A DNA stretch of 64,000 bases. It comes from a bacterium (GTDB taxonomy: Bacteria > Cyanobacteriota > Vampirovibrionia > Gastranaerophilales > Gastranaerophilaceae). How positions within the stretch are numbered: the stretch's first letter is position 1; each line of letters begins with the position of its first letter. Shown here one piece after another: positions 1-7,542 of this stretch. The translations under genes were made by a program, and so were the position numbers. The stretch is taken from assembly GCA_017396695.1 (NCBI GenBank), contig JAFQLC010000024.1, positions 1-64,000 of the forward strand. The letters run 5' to 3'. The notes below the pieces were generated by a model, which worked only from the letters and a program-made list of their open reading frames with translations, had not been told where the DNA came from and ran no database searches.

Positions 1-47
1 GACTGAAAATCCCCGTGTCCTTGGTTTGATTCCGAGACGCGCCACCA
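1..47 (+). tRNA. tRNA-Phe (GAA), 3' half
   Basis: The window opens inside a tRNA. The visible part has the anticodon loop CTGAAAA (anticodon GAA) with its 3' stem strand TCCCC, a five-base variable loop GTGTC, a T arm (CTTGG, loop TTTGATT, CCGAG), the acceptor strand ACGCGCC, discriminator A and an encoded CCA at 45-47. The short variable loop excludes Ser, Leu and Tyr. The 5' half lies outside the window. Confidence 0.9.
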
Positions 48-50
48 TTT

Positions 51-77
51 AAAACCACCCAACAAGGGTGGTTTTTT
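51..77 (+). terminator. Rho-independent terminator after tRNA-Phe
   Basis: Inverted repeat AACCACCC / GGGTGGTT with a five-base loop AACAA, followed by a T run. The A run on the other side means it could also end transcription of the convergent gene that stops at 83. Confidence 0.85.
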
Positions 78-82
78 AGTTT

Positions 83-1000
83 CTATAATGTATATTGAAA
101 TAACATTCTTTGGTCATCGTGATATAAATAAGTTACGAAATCCTGCACCCAATGGCGGTTAATGTCTTCAACTTTTATCTCGTAGCCTTCTTGCTTTGCA
201 ATCCTTATCATTCTATCTAAAAACTCTCTGATGCTTTTTCCAAGCAGTGTTCGTGTTAAATCTCCAGATTTTCGATACAAAGAGGATAGTCTTTTGGCAT
301 CGATAAACGGGTAAAAGTCTTGAATCCATAGTTTTTCTTTAACGCCAATTTTCTTTTCGATATCAACCAAATTAAATACTTTTTTGTTTTTATCATAAAG
401 AATATTATTTGGGTTTACGGTGTCAATTTCTATACTTTCTTTCCTTAATTCCATAACGTCGTGGCAATATTTAGCAAATGCTTCATCTGGAATTTCTTTG
501 AGCTTTTTCAATTCTCTAAAATATTTATAAGGATTTATGTTTGCGCTCATATTCCATTTTTTACCATGAAGCGGTTCGCCATCTAGCTTCCTTAACACTT
601 TGCATTCACCATCTTTAGTAGATGCAATTACATTTGGGACTTCTTCAGGTTTAACAAATTCTAATTCTGGCGGGCTGAATTTACTTTTGAGTTCAACTCG
701 TGCAACCCAATCTGGGTTATTTTTTATATTATAAACAGCCGCTTGGTGTCCCCTGTTGATTTCTGAGCCTAATTTTAAATTGTTTAAGTCTTCTTCTTTT
801 GGGGTTTCTTGTTTTCCAAGTTTTATTTTTGTAAATAAGTTATTTCCCCTGAAATCAACCTTGTTTTTTTCTTTGCTTGCAAAGTGGAATGTATCATATG
901 GAATTGGCGAAGTTGAGCAGCTTAAAACTTTGCCCGTTTTGCAATTTGTTTTTTGCGGGCATATTCTGAAATTTAGCGAATTATCAATTTTTGATAACAT
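83..1000 (-). CDS. Tagged kinase-fold protein (DTFHF leader)
   Basis: About 305 residues, of unknown specific function. I start it at the ATG at 1000, preceded by GGAAG six bases upstream; a GTG 39 bases further out is less likely. Residues 1-42 form a polar leader without a Sec signal, ending IPYDTFHFAS, the tag shared with other proteins here. The rest has protein-kinase-like features: a Gly-containing loop (NRGHQAAVYNI), VARVE where the beta-3 Lys would be, a catalytic-loop pattern DTVNPNNIL (Asp followed by Asn at +5), and VDIE in the DFG position. This pattern fits an active or recently active small-molecule or protein kinase fold, but the substrate is unknown. It lies downstream of a small membrane protein gene on the same strand. 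Confidence 0.7.
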   Translation of the reverse strand: MLSKIDNSLNFRICPQKTNCKTGKVLSCSTSPIPYDTFHFASKEKNKVDFRGNNLFTKIKLGKQETPKEEDLNNLKLGSEINRGHQAAVYNIKNNPDWVARVELKSKFSPPELEFVKPEEVPNVIASTKDGECKVLRKLDGEPLHGKKWNMSANINPYKYFRELKKLKEIPDEAFAKYCHDVMELRKESIEIDTVNPNNILYDKNKKVFNLVDIEKKIGVKEKLWIQDFYPFIDAKRLSSLYRKSGDLTRTLLGKSIREFLDRMIRIAKQEGYEIKVEDINRHWVQDFVTYLYHDDQRMLFQYTL

Positions 1001-1108
1001 ATCTGCTTCCACACTTACAAGTATTAGAAAGCATCTCACTTCTAAAAAGTGCGTAATTCTTTTTATATTTTAAATCTTTGTTACAAAACGAATAAAAAAA
1101 TAAAATGT

Positions 1109-1528
1109 TTATTTAAATTCGAAGGTATTGTTGCCTTTTTTAATTTTCCAAACGTATAATTCGCCATATTCTATGCAAGCTTGTTTAAGCGAGAATTTTT
1201 TTCTGGCAACAGGTCTTCCATTTGCGAATAATCTTAATGTATATTCTGTGTCACATTTTGCTCTATTGTCATTACCTGCTTTACATTTACTGTATCTTTC
1301 GCAAGAATATCTTATGTATTTACCGTCAAATGTGCTATATATTTTCCTTTTCCCACTATATCTGTTTTCATTGTAATAAGAGCACAGACTATCCTCATTA
1401 CATGAGATATACTTTGGGTACATATAATGGTAGAGATGCATTATAAACAAAGTTACAATAATGAAAATTCCGACACGAGTTTCAAGTTTTCCAATTTTTA
1501 ATTTATTTTTTGTTGTTCCAAATTCCAT
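1109..1528 (-). CDS. Small membrane-anchored Cys-containing protein, paralogue 1
   Basis: 139 residues. A basic N-terminus is followed by one transmembrane segment (about residues 20-36, VGIFIIVTLFIMHLYHY), then an exterior or periplasmic domain with several cysteines (YISCNEDSLC, RYSCERYSKC, a later Cys). It is homologous over its length to the protein at 8778-9200: both have Y(I/V)SCN, six residues, then Cys and an aromatic, an R/KYxCE motif, and a similar C-terminal end (N-T/I-F-x-F/L). No known family recognised. No Shine-Dalgarno is visible, but TATAAT ends six bases before the ATG, so the mRNA may be leaderless. The kinase-fold gene ending at 83 lies immediately downstream. Confidence 0.75.
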   Translation of the reverse strand: MEFGTTKNKLKIGKLETRVGIFIIVTLFIMHLYHYMYPKYISCNEDSLCSYYNENRYSGKRKIYSTFDGKYIRYSCERYSKCKAGNDNRAKCDTEYTLRLFANGRPVARKKFSLKQACIEYGELYVWKIKKGNNTFEFK

Positions 1529-1540
1529 AATCTTATTATA
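1526..1540 (-). promoter_or_regulatory. -10 box placed for a leaderless start
   Basis: On the minus strand TATAAT (1540-1535) is followed by exactly six bases and then the ATG at 1528. Transcription starting seven bases after the -10 would begin at the A of the start codon. There is no good -35 hexamer. Confidence 0.45.
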
Positions 1541-1593
1541 GTTATTTTCTTTTTTTAAAAATCATTTACAGATACTAATCTAATCTGAAAATA

Positions 1594-1622
1594 AAAAAGA
1601 CCTCTTTTGGGGAGGTCTTTTT
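1594..1622 (-). terminator. Rho-independent terminator of the antiporter operon
   Basis: GACCTC / GAGGTC stem with a seven-base loop and T/A runs on both sides; on the minus strand it follows the antiporter stop codon at 1640. Confidence 0.85.
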
Positions 1623-1639
1623 GCTTATATATTTTCAAA

Positions 1640-2953
1640 TTAATTTAAAAATCTGAAATAAATATAAACTGTGCTTATGATTAAAGAAATTAACACAACT
1701 GGCACGCCATATTTCATAAACTGCATAAAACCAATTGGATAACCTTCTTTAGCTGCATTTTCTGAAACAATAACATTTGCTGCAGCTCCTATTATTGTCA
1801 TATTTCCGCCAAGGCAAGCTCCAAGAGATAGTGCCCACCAAAGTGGATATGTATATTCGGCGCCCATTGTTTTTTGAACTTCTACAAGCATAGGCGACAT
1901 TGTTGCTGTGTATGGAATATTGTCAATAATGCCTGAAATTATACCTGAGCCCCAAAGAATTACCATTGATGTTGCTTCTTGACTTCCGCTTGTAACTTTT
2001 AGCAACCAATCTGCCATAAGTTTAATACCGCCAGAAGCCTCTAGACCGCCAATGATAATAAACAAACCAATAAAGAAGAAAATTGTATTCCATTCAATTT
2101 TTTCTAAAAGTTCAGTCGGTTTTTCAAACAACATCAAAATGCAAGCGCCAACCATTGCAATTACGTATGTGTCAATGTGAATTATGTCGTGAAGCATAAA
2201 GCCTGCAATTACAAGTCCTAAAACACTCATAGAGCGAATCATGTGCTTTTTATCTGTAATTGTTTTTGAGTTATCAATGCTTGCCACTTTTTTCATGTTT
2301 TCTTCAGTTGCAACTAAGTCTTTTCTGAACACAAGTGCAAAAAATCCAAGCACTACAAATAAAATTATTGCAACAACAGGGGCAAGCTCTACAACAAAAT
2401 CCATGAATGAAAAGCCTGCGGCAGAACCTATAATAATGTTCGGTGGGTCGCCAATAAGAGTTGATGTGCCCCCTATGTTCGATGCCATAATTTCTGTTAT
2501 CAAAATTGGAACAGGGTTAATATTTAATTGTTTTGCGATTGCAAAAGTAATTGGCATAACCAAAATTACTGTTGTTACGTTATCTAAAAATGCACTAACA
2601 ACCGCCGTAAATAAACCTAATGCAAAAAGAATTTTGGTTGGGCTGCCTTTTGTTAATTTTAATAGTTCATTTGCAAGCCAAGTGAAAACACCGCTTTTTG
2701 TTGTAATAAGAACTAATATCATCATTGAAACAAGCAAAAATATTACATTGAAGTCAACGAAGTTAGCAAAATAATGTGGGTTTAATGTATCGTTTACAAC
2801 TTTATTTTGACTAACCAAGCCCAACAAAAGGGTTAGCCCTGCGCCAATAAGCGCAACAGTCACTTTAGGAATTTTTTCTAAAGCGATAAATATATATGCA
2901 ATAAGTAGGATTAATCCCGATATTGTTACTGCATTTGCATGTATAAAATCCAT
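1640..2953 (-). CDS. NhaD/ArsB-type ion transporter (probable Na+/H+ antiporter)
   Basis: 437-residue polytopic membrane protein of the ion transporter (IT) superfamily, with roughly 11-12 hydrophobic segments. It carries the family signatures SAFLDNVTT and GGTSTLIGDPPNIIIG in the first half and, in the second half, DNIPYTATMSPM and GGNMTIIGAAANVIV, reflecting the inverted two-fold repeat. NhaD Na+/H+ antiporters and ArsB arsenite carriers share these motifs; without arsR or arsC nearby and with an OadG-like gene upstream, sodium is the better guess. Start chosen at the ATG at 2953, preceded by AAAGAAAGGT; the longer reading begins with a non-membrane, unlikely extension that overlaps the 37-aa gene. 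Last gene of a three-gene minus-strand operon. Confidence 0.85.
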   Translation of the reverse strand: MDFIHANAVTISGLILLIAYIFIALEKIPKVTVALIGAGLTLLLGLVSQNKVVNDTLNPHYFANFVDFNVIFLLVSMMILVLITTKSGVFTWLANELLKLTKGSPTKILFALGLFTAVVSAFLDNVTTVILVMPITFAIAKQLNINPVPILITEIMASNIGGTSTLIGDPPNIIIGSAAGFSFMDFVVELAPVVAIILFVVLGFFALVFRKDLVATEENMKKVASIDNSKTITDKKHMIRSMSVLGLVIAGFMLHDIIHIDTYVIAMVGACILMLFEKPTELLEKIEWNTIFFFIGLFIIIGGLEASGGIKLMADWLLKVTSGSQEATSMVILWGSGIISGIIDNIPYTATMSPMLVEVQKTMGAEYTYPLWWALSLGACLGGNMTIIGAAANVIVSENAAKEGYPIGFMQFMKYGVPVVLISLIISTVYIYFRFLN

Positions 2954-2970
2954 TTTATTTACCTTTCTTT

Positions 2971-3084
2971 TTAGCCAATAAAATATTTGAGTGCCAGCAT
3001 AGCGATTAACATACCTAGAGTAAGTAAAATTGCCCACAGTGGCCCTTTATCACCGCTTTGTTTCGGTGTGCCATTATTTTCCAT
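2971..3084 (-). CDS. 37-aa single-pass membrane peptide
   Basis: A small gene with an excellent ribosome site (AAGGAGG six bases before the ATG). The product has a polar, Lys- and Gly-rich N-terminus, then a hydrophobic helix from LWAILLTLGMLIAMLALKYF to the end. It sits between the OadG-like gene (9-bp gap) and the antiporter (17-bp gap), so it is translated in the same operon. It could be an accessory subunit of a sodium pump or antiporter; that is inference from position only. No homologue recognised. Confidence 0.75.
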   Translation of the reverse strand: MENNGTPKQSGDKGPLWAILLTLGMLIAMLALKYFIG

Positions 3085-3093
3085 ATTTCCTCC

Positions 3094-3339
3094 TTAAGCT
3101 TTTCTTGAATTATGAATAGCTGCCGCAATTGCCGCTGCAATTTTATCTTTGTTGCTTGCAACCTTTTTCTTTGCGGTTTTCACTTCAGGAATTTCTTCTG
3201 GAAAATATTTACCAATAAAGCTTAAAATTTTCGAATTAATTTGCATTGCACATATCATTACAACAAGGAACACAAACACAGTGCCCAAGCCAATTGCCAT
3301 AATGATAGTGCCTTCTTTTAATAGCGCCATGTCCATCAT
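3094..3339 (-). CDS. OadG-like sodium-pump decarboxylase gamma subunit
   Basis: 81 residues: a transmembrane segment (about residues 12-32, IIMAIGLGTVFVFLVVMICAM), a charged linker, and the C-terminal KIAAAIAAAIHNSR segment typical of the gamma subunits of oxaloacetate, methylmalonyl-CoA and glutaconyl-CoA decarboxylase pumps. In those complexes gamma anchors the carboxyltransferase to the membrane beta subunit. The alpha, beta and biotin-carrier genes are not in this window, so this copy is separated from its partners or has been reused. ATG at 3339 is preceded by AAGGAG five bases upstream; a second ATG directly follows. First gene of the operon with the 37-aa peptide and the antiporter. 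Confidence 0.75.
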   Translation of the reverse strand: MMDMALLKEGTIIMAIGLGTVFVFLVVMICAMQINSKILSFIGKYFPEEIPEVKTAKKKVASNKDKIAAAIAAAIHNSRKA

Positions 3340-3386
3340 TATTTCTCCTTATAAATGTGTCTTAACTGTAAAACTTGTAGTTAAAT

Positions 3387-3722
3387 TTAAGGAGCTCTAA
3401 TTTGGTGTATTTTTTGTTTTTCGGTTGTGCGATTTTGAATGAAGCAACCGATATATTCTGCTCTACCTGCACCTTGGAGGCAATTTGTTTGGTGATAAGA
3501 TAGAGCAAGGGGGGTCAAACTAGAAAGTTTTTTGTTGCTTTTTGCTTTGTATGTAATGGTTTTGCTATCAAGAATGTTGTATGCTACAAACTCAACAGCC
3601 TCTTTTTTGATTTGAATAGAATCGCTCGTGCGAATTATTTGAGTTTGATTGGCACTAGAGTCTAACAATAATGAAAATGCCAGAGCAAAAAATAATACAA
3701 CTATGCCAATAAATTTCCTCAT
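3387..3722 (-). CDS. Small exported hypothetical protein
   Basis: 111 residues from the ATG at 3722; a TTG seven codons upstream is possible. The N-terminus MRKFIGIVVLFFALAFSLLL is a hydrophobic signal peptide or membrane anchor. The mature part is polar, with two cysteines (NCLQGAG and GCFIQ) that could form a disulphide. No family recognised and no clear Shine-Dalgarno. It lies between the OadG-like operon and the L,D-transpeptidase-like gene, on the same strand as both. Confidence 0.55.
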   Translation of the reverse strand: MRKFIGIVVLFFALAFSLLLDSSANQTQIIRTSDSIQIKKEAVEFVAYNILDSKTITYKAKSNKKLSSLTPLALSYHQTNCLQGAGRAEYIGCFIQNRTTEKQKIHQIRAP

Positions 3723-3788
3723 ATAGTTATAATTTTCTTTCAAAAATATTTTTTATTCAAGCAAAGTTTTGTACTTGCCTGAATATTG

Positions 3789-3820
3789 TAAAAAACTGCC
3801 CCTAACAATATTAGAGGCAG
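3789..3820 (-). terminator. Rho-independent terminator of the L,D-transpeptidase-like gene
   Basis: On the minus strand CTGCCTCTAA / TTAGGGGCAG pair with one G-T wobble around a short loop, followed by six Ts. It lies 20 bases past the stop at 3841. Confidence 0.85.
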
Positions 3821-3840
3821 AATATTTTGAATAAAAGTTT

Positions 3841-5913
3841 TTATGAGTAGAGGTCGCTTTCTTCCCAGTAACTGTCGTTTTGTGGGTATGTAAAGCAAAT
3901 GCTTCCTTTAGGGAATAGCTTATGCATTTTTTCATCTGTTGCAGCTACGTTAACGCTTCCGTCTGCATTGTAAACTGGTGGAAAGCCTTTGCAACCTAAT
4001 GTGTTATCGTATTTGGTGTAGTGTACAACTGTGCCCTTTGATCTTGCATTGGTGTTAATATTTTCTTCAAGGCCATCCATTCTTAAAGCATTTTTGCCCA
4101 TGCTATCTGAATAGTATTGTTCGCTTATTTTTTCAAAGCCAGATAATGTTGTATTAGAGCCATGTTGGTTTGCTTGTTGTACTGTTTTGCCTGAGAAATC
4201 TCCTTTTCCGAGTTTCAATTCGCTTTGTTCAACCACTTCTAGTTTATTTAAGTCAATTAAATAATATCTTTCATCATCTGTGCCTTGAGTTGTGTCAAAT
4301 ATGCCAAGCATTCCAGTTGCTTTATCTTCTTCGCTCAAATTGTTATATCCTTCGAGCGCTTTTTCGAAGACTTCTTTATTTAAGCCAAGCTCTTCAAGCC
4401 CCATTTTTTCATAGAGTGCTGCTGCATCATCTAAACTGCTTGTAGAGTATTTTCGCTCCGATTCTTTGTTTTGTGCTTCGGCAAGTTTAGTGTTTAGTTC
4501 GTCTAGCTCGCCTCGTTTTTTATCAATTTCACCTTGAATTTTATCTGTTAATTCTGTTTTCTTGGCCTCTGTTGCTTCTTTTGCTTTTTCATATTTTTCT
4601 TTTACTTCTTGAATTGCGTCATTATCTTCAAATTCTTTTTCAATTTTTTCAAGAGCTTTTTGCGCTTTTTCATGCGCAGGTTCAAGCTCGTCTGTCTTTC
4701 TTCTTTCAAGACGAGTCTTAACTGCTTCAAGTTCTTTTTTGTTCCCTTCTTCTGCTTGTTTATCTTTTTCAACTTGAGCTTTTTCTGCTTTAGCGGCTTG
4801 CAGTTTTTCTTTTAAGCCTGATGTATCTTCATCTTCTTCGGCTGATGAAATTGCGCTTTCGAGTTCGCCAATTGTGCCATTTAAACTATCAATTCTTGAC
4901 TGACAAGCATCTATTTTCTTTTGTGCAGATTGAATTTCGCCTTCTCTTTGTTTAATTAGATTATTTTGCTCATCAATCGCTTGTTTTGTTTTGTCAACTT
5001 CTTTTTTGGCGTCATCTAGTTGTTTAGCTTTTTCTTCGCCAAGTTCATCTTTAACTTTTTTTTGATACTCTTCATATGCTTCATCTTCAGCTTCTTTGAG
5101 TGCCTTAATTTCTTCATGTTCGCCACTTGCAACTTTAGCTAGGTCGCTTTCAGCGGTTGTAATTTCACCTTGTTTTTCTGTGATTTTTTCTTGTATTTGC
5201 TCAACAGACATATTTTCAATATTTTCTGTATCCGCTTCTTTTGTTGATTTTGTGCTTCCTGCACCACCAGACGAACTAGCGCCTGATGCGCCACCACCTG
5301 AACGTGCACCACCTGCTCCGCCGCCACCAGATACACCGCCGGCGCCACCTGCGCCACCAGCACCACCTGCGCTTGGAGAATTAGTAGGTTTGCTTATTGT
5401 TTCTTCGTTTTGTATATCGCTAACTATATCTTTATCAATGCTTGAGGCATCTTCGCTGCCTAAAAGTTCTTTCACTTTATCATTAAGTATTTTTTCAGGG
5501 TCAACCCCAAGACTACCAAGAGCTTTTTCAATATCTTCAAGAGATAGCGATTCGCCTGTGCCATCCTCTTTCATCATCGCTGCAAGGTATTCTTTTGCTT
5601 CGGATAGCGTTATTCCGTCTGAGTTTTTATCAGCAAGTTTTTTAACTCCATCTTCGCTAAAGAGTTTGCCTAGCATATCTTGTACGGCTTCTTTTGCATC
5701 GTTGTCATTCGCCACTGAGGAGTCTAGCTTTTTGCCATTGCTTGACAATTTTACTTGGTCCCCAAGCAGGTCATCCGCAAGTTCAAAAACAAATTCAGGT
5801 TCTTTTAACTCTCCATCCGCAGCACCTGTTTTGCTTGCATCTTGGTCAACACCAGTTACCGCATTTGCCACATTTGTGAATATTTTTTTAATTAAATTAT
5901 CCTCGCCTGGCAT
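3841..5913 (-). CDS. EF-hand / coiled-coil protein with YkuD_2-like L,D-transpeptidase domain
   Basis: 690 residues from the ATG at 5913 (GAGAAAGGA upstream). No Sec signal or transmembrane helix. In order: an acidic N-terminal domain with an EF-hand-like loop (DKNSDGITLSE, about residues 93-103); a Gly/Ala/Ser low-complexity linker (about 172-215); a long Lys/Glu-rich coiled coil (about 240-490); and a C-terminal domain (about 510-690) resembling the YkuD_2 murein L,D-transpeptidase-like family: RYYLIDLNK, LRMDGLEENINTNARSKG, then VVHYTKYDNTLGCKGFPP, where His and Cys (near residue 639) are in catalytic positions. Such enzymes act on peptidoglycan outside the cytoplasm, so the missing signal peptide implies another export route or an intracellular role. 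An HLR1-like box lies 95 bases upstream. Family assignment is from motifs only. Confidence 0.7.
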   Translation of the reverse strand: MPGEDNLIKKIFTNVANAVTGVDQDASKTGAADGELKEPEFVFELADDLLGDQVKLSSNGKKLDSSVANDNDAKEAVQDMLGKLFSEDGVKKLADKNSDGITLSEAKEYLAAMMKEDGTGESLSLEDIEKALGSLGVDPEKILNDKVKELLGSEDASSIDKDIVSDIQNEETISKPTNSPSAGGAGGAGGAGGVSGGGGAGGARSGGGASGASSSGGAGSTKSTKEADTENIENMSVEQIQEKITEKQGEITTAESDLAKVASGEHEEIKALKEAEDEAYEEYQKKVKDELGEEKAKQLDDAKKEVDKTKQAIDEQNNLIKQREGEIQSAQKKIDACQSRIDSLNGTIGELESAISSAEEDEDTSGLKEKLQAAKAEKAQVEKDKQAEEGNKKELEAVKTRLERRKTDELEPAHEKAQKALEKIEKEFEDNDAIQEVKEKYEKAKEATEAKKTELTDKIQGEIDKKRGELDELNTKLAEAQNKESERKYSTSSLDDAAALYEKMGLEELGLNKEVFEKALEGYNNLSEEDKATGMLGIFDTTQGTDDERYYLIDLNKLEVVEQSELKLGKGDFSGKTVQQANQHGSNTTLSGFEKISEQYYSDSMGKNALRMDGLEENINTNARSKGTVVHYTKYDNTLGCKGFPPVYNADGSVNVAATDEKMHKLFPKGSICFTYPQNDSYWEESDLYS

Positions 5914-6007
5914 TAGATATGTTCCTTTCTCTGCATACATTTATCCATACATGTATATATGTAATAACGGCAAAAATTACCTTGAAATTTAGAAGAATAT
6001 AAAAAAT

Positions 6008-6025
6008 GTTACATATATTTACAAT
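6008..6025 (-). promoter_or_regulatory. HLR1-like direct repeat (perfect match)
   Basis: GTTACATA, two bases, TTTACAAT: matches every position of the cyanobacterial HLR1 consensus KTTACAWW-N2-KTTACAWW bound by the OmpR-family regulator RpaB. Read on the minus strand it is seven bases upstream of TATATT and 95 bases upstream of the L,D-transpeptidase-like gene. The regulator identity is inference. Confidence 0.5.
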
Positions 6026-6026
6026 T

Positions 6027-6764
6027 CTATTGTTTGAGATAATTAATTATATATGTTTGAGATGGACTTATTTTTGCGTGCCCACCCCTAATTGGAATAA
6101 GCAATAATCCAAGCCCAAAACAAAAGGTTGTCATATAAATTGTTGGGTATAACCAAAGTGAACGATTTGCGCCCGTTTTATTAATTTCCCCTTTTAGCAG
6201 TTTCCCGTCAATTGTAAAATTCCCTATAACTAAATCTGAAGGCACACCCCAAATTTTATTTTGTGAAATTGTCTCAACCCTTGCTTGAACACTTGTTCCT
6301 GCAGGATAAGTTTTGTTTTTAATTTTTACATCTTCTAATGTGACAAATTCAATATAATCGCCTTCATCTATTTTGTGGCGAGTTGAAAAATGTTTTTTGA
6401 TTTTTATTTTAATTGGCACTGAATTTTCGCCATTATATGTTGCAATCCTTTTTGTAATGTTGCCACTACTTTTTGGAAGTGCAATTTGCTCGCCAAAATC
6501 AACATTTTGCTTTATGTTTATATTTTTATTTGCGTTTTTTTCAGCAAAAACGTCTTTAATAATTTTATTTTCTACTGTTTTAATTTGAAGATTTTTATTT
6601 AATGAGTTTTCTATAAAATTGTCTTTAATAACAGGTGCGATTATTCTTTCAGGTTTTTTTGTTTTGTCTAGTGTGCTGTGCACAAAATCGTCTTGAATAA
6701 TGCAATATGCAGGAGAATAAAATATATTTAAACAAATGATAAAAGCTAAAATTTTCTTTATCAT
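6027..6764 (-). CDS. Exported hypothetical protein with C-terminal membrane segment
   Basis: 245 residues. Sec-type signal peptide (MIKKILAFIICLNIFYSPAYC), then a low-complexity Lys/Asn-rich region with repeated xIKD(D/N/V)F motifs (IIQDDF, VIKDNF, IIKDVF), a compact beta-like domain (about residues 110-200; GDYIEFVTLEDVKIKNK, YPAGTSVQARVE) and a hydrophobic segment near residues 205-225. ATG at 6764 has GGTGGGAG directly upstream. It follows the M48 peptidase gene with an eight-base gap, so they are probably cotranscribed and may work together in the envelope. No family recognised. Confidence 0.65.
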   Translation of the reverse strand: MIKKILAFIICLNIFYSPAYCIIQDDFVHSTLDKTKKPERIIAPVIKDNFIENSLNKNLQIKTVENKIIKDVFAEKNANKNINIKQNVDFGEQIALPKSSGNITKRIATYNGENSVPIKIKIKKHFSTRHKIDEGDYIEFVTLEDVKIKNKTYPAGTSVQARVETISQNKIWGVPSDLVIGNFTIDGKLLKGEINKTGANRSLWLYPTIYMTTFCFGLGLLLIPIRGGHAKISPSQTYIINYLKQ

Positions 6765-6771
6765 CTCCCAC

Positions 6772-7461
6772 CTATAAATAATTCACTGTACGTTTTGATT
6801 TTTTCTCAATTTTCTTTTGAAATTTTGCTCTATTTTCTTTAGATGTGAGTAAGAAATTTTGATAGTAAATATTATTTTTATATGCGTTATTTGCTAAATA
6901 TTCAGGATATTTTTTATAAATATATTCGTAAACTTCCATCATTCTTCTTGATGTTAATGGGTGTGTTGAATACCAGTCGAATCTATTTTGAGGGAAAGTT
7001 TTATTCATAACAACAATTAGTGCAACAGGGTTGTAGTTTGCATTCACCATATAATCGACAGCTTTTTTATCTGCTTTATATTCGTATTTTTTAGGTGCAA
7101 AATAATAAGACCAAGAATAGAATACTCCTCTTAAAATTCCGTTATAGCTATCTACGCTATGCGCTATTTCGTGTGCTAAAACTGCTGCAATTTCATCGTC
7201 TGATTCTAATCTATTAAAAAGTCCTCTATATATTACAATTTGCCTATCTGTGCTTCTTGAATATGCGTTTTTTATTTTTCTGGTGTCGAAATCAAAAACT
7301 GTTCTTTTTTCAATCCCGTTATAGTTTAAAAGCTTAAAACCGATTTGGTCAACTTTTGCTTGCGCTTTCCTTATGTATTCGCCACTTATAATTTCATCTG
7401 CTGCATATGTGCTTGTGCAAATAAAAGTTAGTAATGATAATAAAATTGCGATTTTTTTCAT
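6772..7461 (-). CDS. M48-family zinc metallopeptidase, exported
   Basis: 229 residues with a signal peptide (MKKIAILLSLLTFICTSTYA). The HExxH zinc motif is in VLAHEIAHSVDSYN (about residues 92-100) and the third ligand Glu is in EYKADKKAVDYM (about 129), a residue pattern typical of M48 peptidases such as BepA/LoiP, which act in envelope quality control. The TPR region of BepA is absent. A second conserved motif, STHPLTSRRMMEVY, follows. ATG at 7461 is preceded by GGGTGGAAT. First gene of a pair with the exported protein at 6027. Confidence 0.9.
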   Translation of the reverse strand: MKKIAILLSLLTFICTSTYAADEIISGEYIRKAQAKVDQIGFKLLNYNGIEKRTVFDFDTRKIKNAYSRSTDRQIVIYRGLFNRLESDDEIAAVLAHEIAHSVDSYNGILRGVFYSWSYYFAPKKYEYKADKKAVDYMVNANYNPVALIVVMNKTFPQNRFDWYSTHPLTSRRMMEVYEYIYKKYPEYLANNAYKNNIYYQNFLLTSKENRAKFQKKIEKKSKRTVNYL

Positions 7462-7542
7462 ATTCCACCCACTATATTTAGCTTGTTTAATTATATTATT
7501 TTTTTATACCCCATGGCAACTTTATTTATTCACTCACGTTGT

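Noticed and set aside
1074-1090. TGTTACA upstream of the kinase-fold gene at 1000
   Set aside because: Only one half-site; the second repeat of an HLR1-like box is missing, so I did not count it.
2241-2774. 177-aa plus-strand frame
   Set aside because: Antisense to the antiporter gene; no recognisable domain.
5260-5400. Collagen-like or CRISPR-like repeat in the Gly-rich region
   Set aside because: Codon-level repetition of Gly/Ala/Ser linker in one frame; no Gly-x-y periodicity and no spacer-repeat structure.
5096-5992. 298-aa plus-strand frame rich in Pro/Ala/Ser
   Set aside because: Mirror of the Gly-rich linker and coiled coil of the minus-strand L,D-transpeptidase-like gene; no ribosome site and low-complexity composition.
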